Below, piece by piece: positions 22,500 through 35,175 of a DNA stretch of 54,462 bases. The notes below the pieces were generated by a model. The model was not told the origin of the DNA. It saw nothing but the letters and a program-made list of their open reading frames with translations, and did not search any database. The stretch is from Diplocarpon mali (Eukaryota; Ascomycota; Leotiomycetes; Helotiales; Drepanopezizaceae). The DNA is taken from contig JAENRP010000303.1 in assembly GCA_024741835.1 (NCBI GenBank), forward strand, positions 1 through 54,462, given 5' to 3'. The position numbers and the translations under genes are program-made. How positions within the stretch are numbered: the first letter of the stretch is position 1; every line of letters starts with the position of its first letter.

Positions 22500-23578
22500 T
22501 TTTAAGTAAAGTAGTTTAGTAAATATATATTTTTTACTAAGCTTTATAATATTACTATTTTTACCGATCTAAGACTCCTATTTAAATCAATTATAGAGAC
22601 TAAGCCTTAAGCTCCCTTTATATAAGAGCTTAAGGAATTGGAAACGGCTAACCTTTGCATAGTATACGTAAGGTTATATAAAGAGTATATAGCGACTCTA
22701 TCCGAATAGATTTACGCCTACTTTCCCTTAGGAGATCTATTAAAAGCTTCTCCTTTATAGGCGTTTTATAAGAATATTAAAGATAAATATAAAATCCTAA
22801 TAAAGGAGTACTATATATATAAGGAGACTTGAAAGACCTAACGCAAATACTATAAATTACTCTTAAAATAGGTCTCTAAGACTATCGACAGAACGCTTTT
22901 AGCTTTTGCAATAGCTTAAGTATAAATCCAAGCTAAGAAGCTTTCCTCTTTAATACTTAATAGAGATACTCCTATAAGTAAAACCTTTACTAATAACTTA
23001 TATGCCAATTTAGTAAACTAGCAACTCTTACTCTAAGGCTTAGTATCTATTTTAAAGTATGATATTGCGCCTTTTAATAAGGCTATTCAGTCTTAAACGA
23101 GGCTCTAGTACTGCAATATATTACGCTAAGGCAAGACTAAAAGAACTAATACTTAATAGTAGATCTAGGAGTAGTAGGAGGCGTACTGCTTAATAGAATA
23201 ATATAATCTTCTTAAGATTAAAAGGAGACTAGAAGTAATTGACTTTTTAGACTTAATTATAGTAAAGATTAATCTAAGTTAAGCGATTCGCTTAAAGGAG
23301 GAAATAATTACTAATAAGTAAATAGGAACCTTATATAAGTACAACCTAATGCAGCTAAGCCGCGCCTTAATAGGTATTAAATCTAATAAAGCAATTAATA
23401 ATAAAGGGCTAGCAGTTTTTACTATTTAAGAGTCTCTCTTAAATGCTAAAACCCCTTCGTAGGCTTTAGCTAGTAGCTCCTAAAGTTATTCTACAAGCTT
23501 TAAAAGGGAGATCAGGCCTAAGTACCTTTATAGAGGCTTTAAAAATCACTATTAAAAGCCCTAGGACTATTAGAAACT
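22500..23578 (+). pseudogene. C0p gag, N-terminal part
   Basis: Readable segments such as ELKELETANLCIVYVRLYKE and IKDKYKILIKEYY lie in one frame with RIP-type stops. Position right after the leader identifies it as gag. It is split by C1p at 23578 and resumes at 30787. The start codon was not identified, so the left limit is approximate. Confidence 0.65.
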
Positions 23579-23750
23579 TGTTGCGCCATAAGGAGCCTCA
23601 GGCACTAAGGCCTCTGAGGACTGGCTTATGTAATGTACCCCTGAAGTGGCCACGGAGCACTTTTATAAAGGGAGCTCAGGTATATAGTTAAAGTAGAATT
23701 TTATAAGCTTCTACCACTACTAAGAATCTACCTTTAAATATAGCATAATA
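23579..23750 (+). repeat. C1p 5' LTR
   Basis: Begins TGTTGCGCCATAAGGAGCC and ends AAATATAGCATAATA (ancestral ...CAGCACGACA). Confidence 0.92.
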
Positions 23751-23761
23751 GTTATTAGCAC
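23751..23761 (+). other. C1p primer-binding site (half Ile-tRNA)
   Basis: GTTATTAGCAC directly follows the LTR. It is an exact complement of GTGCTAATAAC, the anticodon stem-loop of fungal Ile-tRNA(AAU) as known from yeast, not of initiator Met-tRNA. Confidence 0.6.
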
Positions 23762-23786
23762 TATTCGCAACTTTAAGGAGCAAACG

Positions 23787-26700
23787 ATTAAAAATCTACT
23801 ATATTTAAAGACTTCTTAAAGAGGTTTCACTACTATTTTCATCTATTCTCCCTTATCTATATGCGTTATACGACCTAATTCGACGTTCCAACGCTCCTAG
23901 CCAACTAATACCATACTTCCTACTATCCTAGTCAATATAAGCGAATACTAGTAAAAAGAAGCTTAAGAGCTTAGCTCTAATAGAGTTATACTCTAGGATA
24001 GGAAGTTATAGCGCATTTGGTATGCTAAGCTAGAGTTTTAAGCTGAATTTCTACGCCTTTAGAAGCATATAGAGAAGCTAAGACAGGTTAATAACCCTAA
24101 ATTATATACTATAGAGACGGGAAACTAAGCTCCGCTTTATAAGAACGAAGCTCTATACCTACTAGATCTAGAAATAGAACTGCCGCAGTTTGAAAAAATT
24201 ATAAAAGGATAGGACTAAAGAGTATTGTAAAGCTATTACGAGTTATACCAATAGTAGGAAGCTACCGATTAATAAACGCCAGCTCTACTACTACCTGCGA
24301 AGATAATAGCTAAAGACGTAGAGCTAAAGTACAAAATGGCAGTAATATAATACAATCTTATAGTAGAAATGTAGAAAAGGAATAGGAGCTCTTATACTCA
24401 GTTATACCATTGGATTATTAAGATAGTATACCCTATATTACTTTAAGTAGTGCAATATAACTATAAGGAAGCGGGGAAACTATTAATTTAATAGATCGTA
24501 GAGCACTTGCGCAAGGAACTAGCCCCTTTTAAAGTTAGTATAATAGAGTCAATTCGGGAAGACTATAACAATAAGCTTTCTAAAATAAAGAGTAGCAAAG
24601 TAGAACTAAAGACCTAGCTTGCTAGCTTTAAGGAGATCTATTAGGAAGTATGAATATATAGAATCCCAAAGGTTTAAAGCTCTCTTGCGATTATGAAGTT
24701 TCTATAATCGGTTTACCGCTAGGCTCCTACTTGGTCTTAGCAGACCTAGGCAGAGCTTATTAGAGATAATAAGCTAAGTCTAGAGTATAGAAAAGATATA
24801 GTCTACTATATCAATTGGTTCTTAAGCTTAATAGAGCAAAGCCTTATAAGCTCCTTATTAAAGGCAACCCTTAGAGTATACGCCTTGCTTAAAGGAGTAG
24901 GCGATTATACTAATCTAAGAGCATTAAGTAAAGGCAAGGCGAAGAAGACTCTTAAGGGAAGCGTTAAAAAGTGCCCTTGCCCTTAAGTCAAAAATTACTT
25001 TTAGAACCCAGAGGAGTATAATAGGCTAAAATACGCCTTAACTAGCGCTAAGGAAGGTACGCTTTAAAACCTCCCTAGCTTTAATAAGGTTAAAAGAATA
25101 TATGAAAACCTTGCTTCCTCGGAATAGAGAAAGCTTTATATTAAGCTTTCCTATATTAAACAAGCTCTTATAGATCAATTTAAGGAAAGAACATCTGCTA
25201 AAGCTTTAGGGAGTAGCAAATCCAAGATCATCGCCGCCCTCTTAAATCCAGCTCTCTTTAAAGACTTTACCTTAGGAATATACTCTACCCTTAAAGCTCC
25301 TTATACTCTTTTAAATACAACCCTACTTAATAACTGCGCTACGACGCACTTTATTAATCGAAAGGAGCTTCTAGTTCTTAGATTATTGAAAATTATATAT
25401 CCTTAAGACTATATAAAGGTAAGGAGCTTAAGTCTGCTAATAAGGGAAAGGAGTATATATCTGATAAAAGGGGTTCTCGCTAATAGAAGAGACTTAAAGC
25501 TTAGGAACGTAGCGCTTATAGATAGGTTTAATATTAATATTATCTTAAAGCCTCTTTTAAAGAAGGCTAAGGTATAGTATATAAGCCTAAACGCAACGCT
25601 CTAAAGGGGTATAGTAGATAATAATATAGTTATAAAGCAGCTAAAGCGTAGGTCGAATATTATAGTATTTAAATATAAGCCTATCAACTTTTATAACGCT
25701 CCTAACTTGCTATACTATACTTAACTAACCTGCCTAGCTTTTCCTACTTTATAACAGCATCTGCAAAGCTAATACAAACCCTTAAGGAGCAGCATATTCC
25801 TAAGAGCTAGGAACGATTCGGCAGATATTTGGCACCTTCGATCAGGCTATCTAAGAGCAGAGGCGCTTAAGAAGCTTATATTAAACGCAAAGGGGATAAA
25901 GATCAAAGGGAAGCTATAAATCAATTATAAAGCTTGCGCTTAAGTAAAAGCTAAGCAAAAGCCTTTTAAAAGAGAGTCAGATTTTAAAGCTCTAAGACTG
26001 TTCTTTAGGTGCTCTTAAGACCTATTTGACTATAGTACGTTAAGCCTCTCCTTAGAAAGCTGGCTTCTTTTAATTAAGGATGAATTTAATAAGAAGTTAT
26101 TTAAATATACTCTACTTTATAAGTCCTTAACGCTAGTTCTAAAAGCTCTTCAATCTTTTAAAGTATAGGTAAAGCGCTATTACTGCCTCTTTCTATATAT
26201 TTTAAGGAGCAATAATAATACCTTAGTATTTCCCTTATAGGAAGTATCGAAATATAAAGAGTAGGAGAAAGCTAAAGGCATAGAGGTAGAAGTTACTCTA
26301 TCTTATACTTATAAACCAAATAGAGCTTTCGAAAGAGTAAGAGCAAAGATTATTAAAAAGGCACTTACTATACTAATCTCTACTAACCTCTTAAAGCACC
26401 TATGGCCTAAAGTCGTACTAGCTATAATATACTTTTATAATATCGGCCTATTAAAGCGCAAGAGATAGAAGAGTCTAAATAAGGTGCTTTAACTTTAATT
26501 TAAATAATACTTTAGGTAGTATGATCCGCAGATTACTATAAAGCTTACTACCGATTTAAGACTAGAATAGGAGGGTATAAAAGCGTATAAAGCGCGCGCG
26601 TACCTATTAGCAAAGGAAAGGGAAGCTTTAAAGAATAAAAGAGCTTTTAAAACTATACTATAAGGGCATATTAGATACTTAGTTAGTTATTATACTATTA

Positions 26701-29285
26701 ATATATATAGGATCTAAGTGCTTAAGCTCCGAAAGGTTATAATCTCTTAAAATATCAAGTTCGATAAGTCTAAATTCTACTTTAAAGAGTATAAAAAGGT
26801 AGCTGGCCATCTGCTCCTAATTATTAAAGAGATTGTGCAAATGATTAAAGAGGAGGAAGAGGAAGCTTAAGACGCTAAGTTAATTATTAAGAATATAAAG
26901 GGAGCTTTAGATAAGCAGCCTATAGATAACCTAATAGGAGGTAAGCCTATTAATCTTTTACTAATAGAAGCTTTAAGCTCAGATCTATCAAAGGCTCTTA
27001 TCCCTTATAAGGCTACTTATAGCATTTCTACCCTAGCTACTTAGGAGCAGCTGCCTAATAGCAAAGGGTTAGACGCTTTAAGACAACTATTAATAGTTAG
27101 GAGGAGCGTCGAAAGCGATATTATAAATGCCAGTTCCGCTAGGGAGCGCAATACTAGGCCTCTAGTTGCTATACGGACTAAGTAATCGCAAGGGCAGGAG
27201 CAGGCCCCTTAATTACTAAAAGCTCTACTATAGGCAACTAGTAAAGAAGCACGCCAGCTCTTACTAAAAGCACCGATCGATCGAAAGCTATGCTAAGATA
27301 TAGAAGCTCTTAAGGGTAATACCAAAAGAGGGAGCTCTTTAAAACTAATAAAAGCTTAGCTTAAAGTACTTAATATAAGGGCCTTCCGAAAACGCAAGAA
27401 GCCTAATAAGGAGTAGGAAATGGTACCTATACTGCTCTGTAGGTTGAAAAGGAGAAGAGGAAGCGGGAATACCATATATATAACGTATATTAAGGATCTC
27501 CTATTAGCCTTCGAAGAACCTAAAATATATTAGTTAAAGTAGGTAAATAGCTTTATATCGACTTTCTAACTAAGTCAGAAGCCTGCGAGAACTAATAAAG
27601 AAGAGTATAAAGCGGTATACTACATTATTACTATAGCAACTTAATCTAAAAGCTTTAAAGGAAACTCTACCCTTTTAATCCCACCTTAAGATAAGCTTCC
27701 TAAAGCGCTAACTTATTAAAAGGAGCTTGCAAATCACCCTTTTAAAGAGCAATTTAAAGAGGGAGCTAGAACTAAGATTAGGAACTTAAAAGCGCGCAAT
27801 TGCTAAAGAGTAATCGATAGAAGCGAGGCTACTATAAGGCCTATACTACTAAAGTGGGTCTTTAACTATAAGCTAAACTCCTCTAAGGAGATTAGCCGCT
27901 TTAAGTCAAGAATAGTAGTAAGAGGAGATCTTCAGAAGAAAGCTTCTATTTTCTCTACTTATACTACGATACTTGTATTAAGATCTTTTAGGGTTATAAT
28001 AGTAATAGCTGCTAAATTCGATATAGAGCTTTAATAGTTCGACGTTATCAATGCCTTTATAAATGCTAAGAGAGACCCTTAGAGCACGCCAGTTGTTTGC
28101 TTCTTACTAGATAGTTAAAAGCAGAAAGATAAGGTAGTAGAGCTCGATCGCGCCTTATATAGCCTTCGAGACTCCCTAGCGCTTTAGTATAGGGATTTCA
28201 CCAGTATTCTAAAGTCTTTAAAGCTTACCCCTCTTAGTAAAAAGCCTTATATATTCATTAATAAGGACAGGACTGTGTTTATAGCCTTTTATATTAATAA
28301 TATATAAGTAATATACTACTCCTCTTATGCAAAAGAAGCTTAAAAGACTATAGAGGGACTGCGCGAAGCATACGAATTAACAGCTATAAGAGATATTAAG
28401 TAGTTCTTAGGGGTGAGAGTCTCTTAAGATAGGAAGTAGGGCACGATTACTCTACTCTATAACGCTTATATTAAGAAGATGGCAAAGAGGTTCAGCCTTA
28501 ATATAGGGCGTTTCCTTAGTACGCTGCTCTCCTACTTTGAACTTAAAAAGAACTATAAAACAGCTCCTTACTTGAGAATTAAGGAGTTCTAGGAAAAAGT
28601 AGGCTCCGCCTTATATATAGCTATTATACTACGCCTAAATATAGCTTTTATAGTCGCCCAGTTATCTCATTTTTATATAAACCCAAGCTCCGAATACCTT
28701 AAAGCTATTAATTAGACAATTCGCTACCTTTTTAGTATACGCTTCCTAGGAATCACTTATAGTCGATTTAGTAGATCAAATAACTTAATAGTATCGTCAG
28801 ATGCTTCCTTTGCAAATAATCCAGAGATAAGGCGCTCCTCCTACGGTTTTATTATATTTCTATTTAAAGGAGCAATTATTTAAAAAGCCTTAAAGCAACC
28901 GATAATTACTACTTCTACTATAGAGGCTGAGCTCTTAGGAGTAGCGCATATAGCGAAGGAGATGATGGCTTTAAAGAGGTTCTTTAAGGAAATAGAGCTT
29001 AAGGTAGAAGCTCTATAGTCTATATTTTATAATAATTAATAGACAATACGGCTTATTATAAGAGACTCTTAAAGTATTTCTATAAAGCTCTGATATATTA
29101 ATATATATAATATATAGCTATAATAGGAGTACTAAAAAGGGAGCTTTTAAGTGGCCTATCTCCCTACTAAGGATATATACGCTAATAGCCTTATTAAAAA
29201 CCTTCCTTAATAAAAGTTTAAAAGCTTTATTAAGCTTTTGAACCTTTAAGACGCAAGAGGTCTAATCGAGAAGCTAGCATTTTAA
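23787..29285 (+). pseudogene. C1p gag-pol polyprotein, RIP-broken
   Basis: One frame of about 1,830 codons: gag segments (24162, LDLEIELPQFEKIIKG), protease (25323, LLNNCATTHFINRKELL), GAG-pre-integrase (WHLRSGYLRAEALKKL near 25850), integrase, reverse transcriptase (28038, FDVINAFINAKRD, then VVELDRALYSLRDS), RNase H (IEAELLGVAHIAKEMMALKR near 28930). Sampled positions in gag, protease, reverse transcriptase and the final stop share the same codon phase, so no net frameshift was found; stops are TAA/TAG. The catalytic YVDD site reads YINN. The protease has Asn-Asn-Cys where D-T/S-G is usual. Start codon not identified. Confidence 0.85.
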
Positions 29286-29439
29286 ATGCTCTATAATCCT
29301 TTTATATCTCCTTTATAAATAGCAAGTAGGAAGGAAGCGCAAGATAAGGTTCAATTTTCCTTATACTAATATATAAAAAGGCTTAAAACCAACTCCCTTA
29401 GATAATCAAAACCTCTAATAGCTCTGTAAATAATATAAG

Positions 29440-30324
29440 GGCGCGTCCCTGCTAAGAAGCAACCGACTCCTTTAGTGGCACAGCCTTAGGAGCCGCTTAA
29501 AGAGCAACGCTGGGAACAACCATAGGTACGCCCTAAGCTGCCGCAGGGGCAAGAGCCTTAAAAGCCTCTATAAGGCAGGCAGTAAGGCCAAGAGGTGCTA
29601 TAATCGGCGGCAGGAGCTCCTAAGCCACTAGTTCTAAGAAGCTATTAGCTATAGTACGAAAAAGCTTATAATTAATATACCCTCTAACGATACTACCTCC
29701 TCTATCTCTCTTTAGTGCGCCTTCCGAAGCTCCTCTCTTACCTTCCTCTTAGTAGCAGCAAGGCCCTAAACTACTTATTAGTGGCAAACCACTTAAAGGG
29801 AGCTTGAGAATATACTGCGGTATTACTGTCGTTCTCCTCTAATAAGAATACGTAATCTTCCTACGCCTCTAAAGCGCTAATAGGAAGCTCTTAATACGCG
29901 TAGCCTCCCTTTGCATAACGAAAGCAGCATACTCCTACTATACTATTAAAGCATACGCCAGCCGACTTCCTAGCTAAGAAGCTCTAAACGCACCCCTTAT
30001 ATAGTATATTCCTTATTAGCCTCTACTCTAGCTTGCGGCGGGAGGAGGGAGCTGCAGAGGGGACCGCCGGTATTCTAAGAACTACGGCCTAAGGGGTAGC
30101 GGGGAGAGGAAGGGGCGCGCTCCCTCTTAAGGGTATTACTATATCAAATATCTTAGGCGCGTTATTATCCTCTTGCTATCTACCGCGCTAAGAAGCTTTA
30201 AGTTATATTTGAGTATAACGACTTTGCTATAAGGCTATTAGTAGGAGTAAGGGAGCATAATTAGGAAGCGTATAGTAGTAGCCCTAGTAGGGCGCTCCTT
30301 AGAGTTATTATTACTATTCTCCAT
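29440..30324 (-). pseudogene. Decayed ORF antisense to C1p, 3' region
   Basis: Counterpart of 4014-4885. Here ATG is intact at 30324 and the product begins MENSNNNSKERPTRATTIRF. Further on, another frame reads VGVCCFRYAKGGYA, then EDYVFLLEENDSNTAVYSQ and APFKWFATNK near 29780-29860, which look protein-like. The end is Ala/Pro-rich. Overall GC is clearly higher than in the neighbouring pol. The frame change between segments could be an intron or an indel shared by both copies. I recognise no family. Confidence 0.5.
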
Positions 30325-30609
30325 TTTAAAGTAATTATTTGAAGAAGTATAAGAAAGGAAAGCTTTATAAAGGAAAACGCGTACTTTTATAGGCGCGCTG
30401 CCTTTATTGACTTTCCTTTATCACCTGATTTAGCTTCTATTCTATAGAAGAAGCACTTGGAACGCGCTTCCTCTTTCATTTATTACAGCTTTATTAAGCA
30501 ATTTTCATTATTCTAAAAGCTAAGGAGCATAATAAAGGAGTCTTATATACTAGATCTAGCGCTAATTATAGCTAAGCCTAGCTAAGAGCTGCTTCTTACC
30601 TAAGGGGTA

Positions 30610-30781
30610 TATTGCGCCATAAGGAGCCTTAGGCACTAAGGCCTCTAAGGACTGGCTTATATAATGTACCCCTGAAGTGGCCACGGAGCACTTCTATAAA
30701 GGGAGCTCAGGTATACAGTTAAAGTAGAATTTTACAAGCTTCTGCCACTACTGAGAATCCACCTCTAAATACAGCACGACA
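30610..30781 (+). repeat. C1p 3' LTR
   Basis: Begins TATTGCGCCATAAGG (TG changed to TA) and ends AAATACAGCACGACA. Preceded by the purine-rich TAAGGGGTA. Confidence 0.92.
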
Positions 30782-30786
30782 AAACC

Positions 30787-33700
30787 GTTATATGCTATAG
30801 ATAGGCGCAAGGAAAATATAAAGGTTCTCCCTTTGCAAAAGGAGGTCCTACGAATACAAAAGGCATTAAACGCAGGAGACTAGTTCAAGGGTCTTTAAGC
30901 ATGGCTTAAGGAGAATGATATTGCGGTAATAGCAATTGATAAATTTAAAGGAAAGGCTTTAGCCTTTAGAGAGGATAGTTTAAGCAAAAGGGAGAACTTA
31001 CCAATCTTTATAATAATAGATCCCTTTGCCTTTAACGCTTTTAAAGAATCGTTTAATATCTACTACCTTTTTAAGCTAAAATGCTACTTGCTCTCCTTAA
31101 GTACGCTCTTTAATAATTGCGTAGCTACTTATATTATTAATTCGAAGGATTTACTTATTATAGGCACCTTTAAGCCTTTTGGCAATTTATAGTAATATAT
31201 TAAAGTAGGTACTTTAAGACTCTTAATTATTAAAAGAGGTAATAGATATATAGCAGACTCTCTTTTATAGTATAATAGCTTCTTTATAAGGATAACGCTT
31301 TGCAATATTACTATTATAAAGGAGTTTATTATTAATATTATCTTAAAAAGGCTCCTTGCAAATAAGGTTTTTTAATACTTTAGGGTAGACCTCACTTTAT
31401 ACTTTAAGAGTATTAGAGATTTTATAAAGTAAGTTTAATTAAAGCGTTACTATAATCTTATTTTCTTTAAATATAAGCCTATTAATTATTTAGATCTTTT
31501 AAATATACTTTAATATGACTTCTCTACTTTAATAGCGTTTCCTATAGATAAGACGATACTTTATAATAGGTTCTAGTCTAATTATATACCTATTAAGGTA
31601 TAGGATAATAATACATATACTTAGTACCTTTGCGCTAGCCACTTAGGCGCAGACGCTCTTTAAGCGCTAGTCAAGTGCGCTAAGGGAGTAAAGATCAAGG
31701 GAATATAAAGGCTAAAGTGCCTTATATATATAGTAGCGTCTGCTAAGCAAGTTATTTCTTGCGCTACCTTTAAGAACTGATCTTTAAGGCCCTTCTTTAG
31801 GATCTCCTAGGATCTCTTTGACTTTTTAAACAACTTATATAATAGCTGCTTATAGGTTCTTTTAATTAAGGATAAGTATAGTAGTATACTTTAGACGTTC
31901 CTATTAAGATCGAAAGGCAAAGATATAATTATAAAGGTACTCTAGGCCTTTGAAGTATAAGTGAAACGCTAATATAGGCTTTTAATTTGCAAGATTAGGC
32001 AAGATAATAATACTTTAGTAATCTCCTTAAGGGAAGACTCTCTTATAGAGTATTAGAGATAGGTAAAAGAGGAAGGAATCGATTTAAAGCTTACTCTTAC
32101 TTATATATACTAATCTAATAAAGGCGTAGAGCAAGTAGGAAGGGAGTTAATTAAACGCTCTATTAAAATAAGGATTTACGCTAGGCTTTTAGTAAGCCTT
32201 TGGCCAAAGGTTATAAAGGCTGCTATATACCTTTATAATATCTCCTTACTCGCTAAGAAGAAGATAATCTTATTAAGTAAGGCTCTTTATAATTAGTTTA
32301 AATAGTATTTTCGATTCTATAAGCTACTGCTTATTAAGCAGATAATAGTAAGCTTAAAGCTTAACTAGAGTCATATTTATATATATAGCGCTTGCGTATA
32401 CCCTTTAATTAAGGAGAAGGAGGCAGGAAGGGACCGCTGAACCTTTAAAATTGAACTATAAGGGCACTTAAGTTACTTAATTAGATATATTACCTTTAAT
32501 ATTTATAGAATCTAGGTTCTTATACTTTAGTAAGTAATAACGACTTATAATATCGAATTTGATAAGTCTCTCTTTTATAGTCCAGAAGCTAAGTGCGCAA
32601 ACCCTATATTGCGCTAGGAACTTAAGATAACCCTTTAATTGATTATAGAAGGAAAGGGAGCTTAAGATACTAAGTTCGAAGGCATTTTTAAGGAATTAGA
32701 GCTTATTGCAAGGCCGAATGCAATCGCTATAAAAGAAGCTACTATATAGGAAGAGCCTATATTATAGACTAACGTTACTCTATAGCCTTTAATTAATAAT
32801 ATAGAAGGCCTTAACTTAAATCTAAATTCTTTAAAAGACCTATTTAGAAACTTAAAGGTAGAAGTAAGCGAATTAGAAGCCACTTTGCCAGTATTTAAAA
32901 AGGCAAATAGCAATTAAAGCTTAAGGGTGATAATTCCTTATAAAGGCCCTACTAAAGAAGGAACTATAGACGACTTTAAAAGAGTCTTTAAAGATAAGTT
33001 TTATAAAGCGATCGGCAGATCTTTAGCTACTATTCTATATAAGAATAAAGATGGCTTAAGGGCTTTAAGATAGAGTTTTCAATTATAAAAGTAAGCCTTA
33101 ATAAACTCTAATAGAAGGCTAAAGGCACTATTACTAAGATTTAGGAAGAGCTTTAATAGTCTTATAAGAAGCGACTTAATAAGAGGAGCAAGCCTTAATA
33201 ATATAATACCTTAAGTTATAATACTAGCTTAAAGACTATAGGCTTAGGAGATAGAGCTACTTAGACTTTTAAAGGAACCTTTAGTAATAATAAAAATAGA
33301 AAAAGAGACTTATAAAGAAAAGCGTAAGGAGGAACTCCCTCTTCTTAAGCAAAAGAGGATAAGACGCTTAAGCGTTAAGTAATAAGAGACTTTAAAAGTG
33401 TATACTACTACTTTAAAGTATATACTTTCTTAAAGTAATATTAATTTACCTTGCTCTTTATATATATAAGAGTTTATATTAACCTTTTAAGCAAATAAAC
33501 AAATAAAAGAAGATAGGAAGGACTATTTAATAGTTTATATAGTTATTAAAGCTATAGTTAATAGTTAGGCAAAGGATAGAGCGTAGTCTCTTAACCGCCT
33601 ATAGTACTAAGGCTCTTTACTAAAGCCTTCGAAAGGATGGCTAGACTTAAAGAAGTACCCTTTTAGCAAACGATTTAAAGAAGGAAGGCACTAGGAGATT

Positions 33701-35175
33701 AGGAATTTAGAATCTCAGAGTTGCTAAAAAATCGTATAAAGGGACTACTCAAAGCCTCTACCGATACTATTAAAATAGGTTTTTACTTATAAGGTTAATA
33801 GCTCTAGTAAGCTTTTAAAGTGCCGATTATAGCTAGTTATATAAAGGGATCTTTAAAATAAAGCTTTAATTTGCTCAACCTATATAGCTATACTTATAGC
33901 AAGGTCTTTTAAAGTACTAATAGCACTTACTATATACTTTAATATAGAAGTAAAGCAGTTCGATATTATTAATACGTTTATTAATGCTTTTAAAGACCTA
34001 AGGAGTGCTTTAGTCATATGCTTCCTATTAGATGGCTTTAAGCGCCTTAGTATAGTAGTAGAACTGGACCGCGCGCTCTATAAGCTAAAAGACTCTTTAA
34101 TACTATAGTATAGGAACTTTGCAAGAACGCTTAAAGGCCTTTAACTTAAGCCATTAGGCGAGGAGCCTTGTATTTTTATAATAAAGGATTATATAGTCTT
34201 TATAGCATTTTATATTAATAATATTCAAGTGTTATATAAGGCCTTTAACCTAGGTCAGGCGACTTATCTAATTAAAGACCTAAAGAGGGCATACGAGCTT
34301 ATAGTTATAGGAGATATCTCCTAGTTCCTTAAAGTAAGGATTATTTAAGATAAAAAGGTAAAGAGGATCTCTTTAATTTATAATACTTATATTAAGAAGA
34401 TCGCTTAAAAGTTCGGAGCTAATATAAGGAGAGTGCCTAGTACTCTATTACTAAAGAAGGAGTTTATTAAGAACTTAAGGCAAGCTTCTTTAAACAAGGT
34501 AAAGGAGTATTAAGAGAAAATAGGCTCTATTCTTTATATAGCGATTATAATACGCTTAGATATTGCATTTATAGCCTTTTAACTGTCTTTCTTCTTAATT
34601 AATCCAAGCTTTAAGTACCTTTTAGCTATAGATTAGACGCTTTAATACTTATATAGCATACACTTCTTAGAAATTGCCTATAGCTTTAAGGCTAAGGAAT
34701 ACTAATTAGTCGCATCTTTAAATGCTTCTTTTAAAAATAATCGAAAGACCTATAGATCCTCTTAAGGATATATCTTCTTTCTATTTAAAGGACTAATTAT
34801 TTAAAAAGCGAATCGCTAAGCGACTATTACGCTCTCCTTTATTAAAGTAGAACTCTATAATATAGTTTCTATTATAAAGGAGATAATAGCTATAAAACGC
34901 CTCTTTAAGGAGATTCGCATAGACTCCCTCTTTAAATAGAATATATATTGCAATAACTAATAGACGATTCGGCTAATTATTATAAAGAATAAGAAGATTA
35001 AAATAAGCCTTTGATATATTAAAATCAGTAATATATAGATCTGCTAAAAGTACTAAAGAGGAAGCTTTTAAATAATCTACCTCCTTATTAAGGAGATATA
35101 TATAAATAGGCTTATTAAGAACCTAAACCACTAGAAGTTTAAAAGATTCATTTATTTATTAAATCTTTAAAGCTT
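30787..35175 (+). pseudogene. C0p protease-integrase-reverse transcriptase-RNase H
   Basis: Order of readable domains: protease near 31100 (FNNCVATYIINSKDLL), GAG-pre-integrase near 31640 (SHLGADALALVKCAKGVKIKG with one stop), integrase to about 32500, a long linker, then reverse transcriptase near 33960 (VKQFDIINTFINAFKD, VVELDRALYKLKDS; YINNIQVLY replaces the YVDD region) and RNase H near 34850-35050. It is the sister family of C1, with matching domain spacing and the same Asn-Cys protease site. Stops are TAA/TAG. Frame continuity was not checked over the full length. Confidence 0.8.

Larger units (their letters stand above)
23579..30781 (+). mobile_element. C1p: full-length Ty1/copia element, 7.2 kb
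   Basis: LTRs at 23579-23750 and 30610-30781 (172 bp each) and flanks aaact (23574-23578) and aaacc (30782-30786), which are one target duplication with a C-to-T change. Same structure as C1m. It lies inside the gag-protease region of C0p, about 480 bp downstream of the C1m position in the other C0 copy. Confidence 0.93.

Noticed and set aside
32662..32913. 83-residue minus-strand ORF
   Set aside because: It is the complement of the C0p linker between integrase and reverse transcriptase, whose plus-strand frame shows family-consistent protein sequence with RIP stops.
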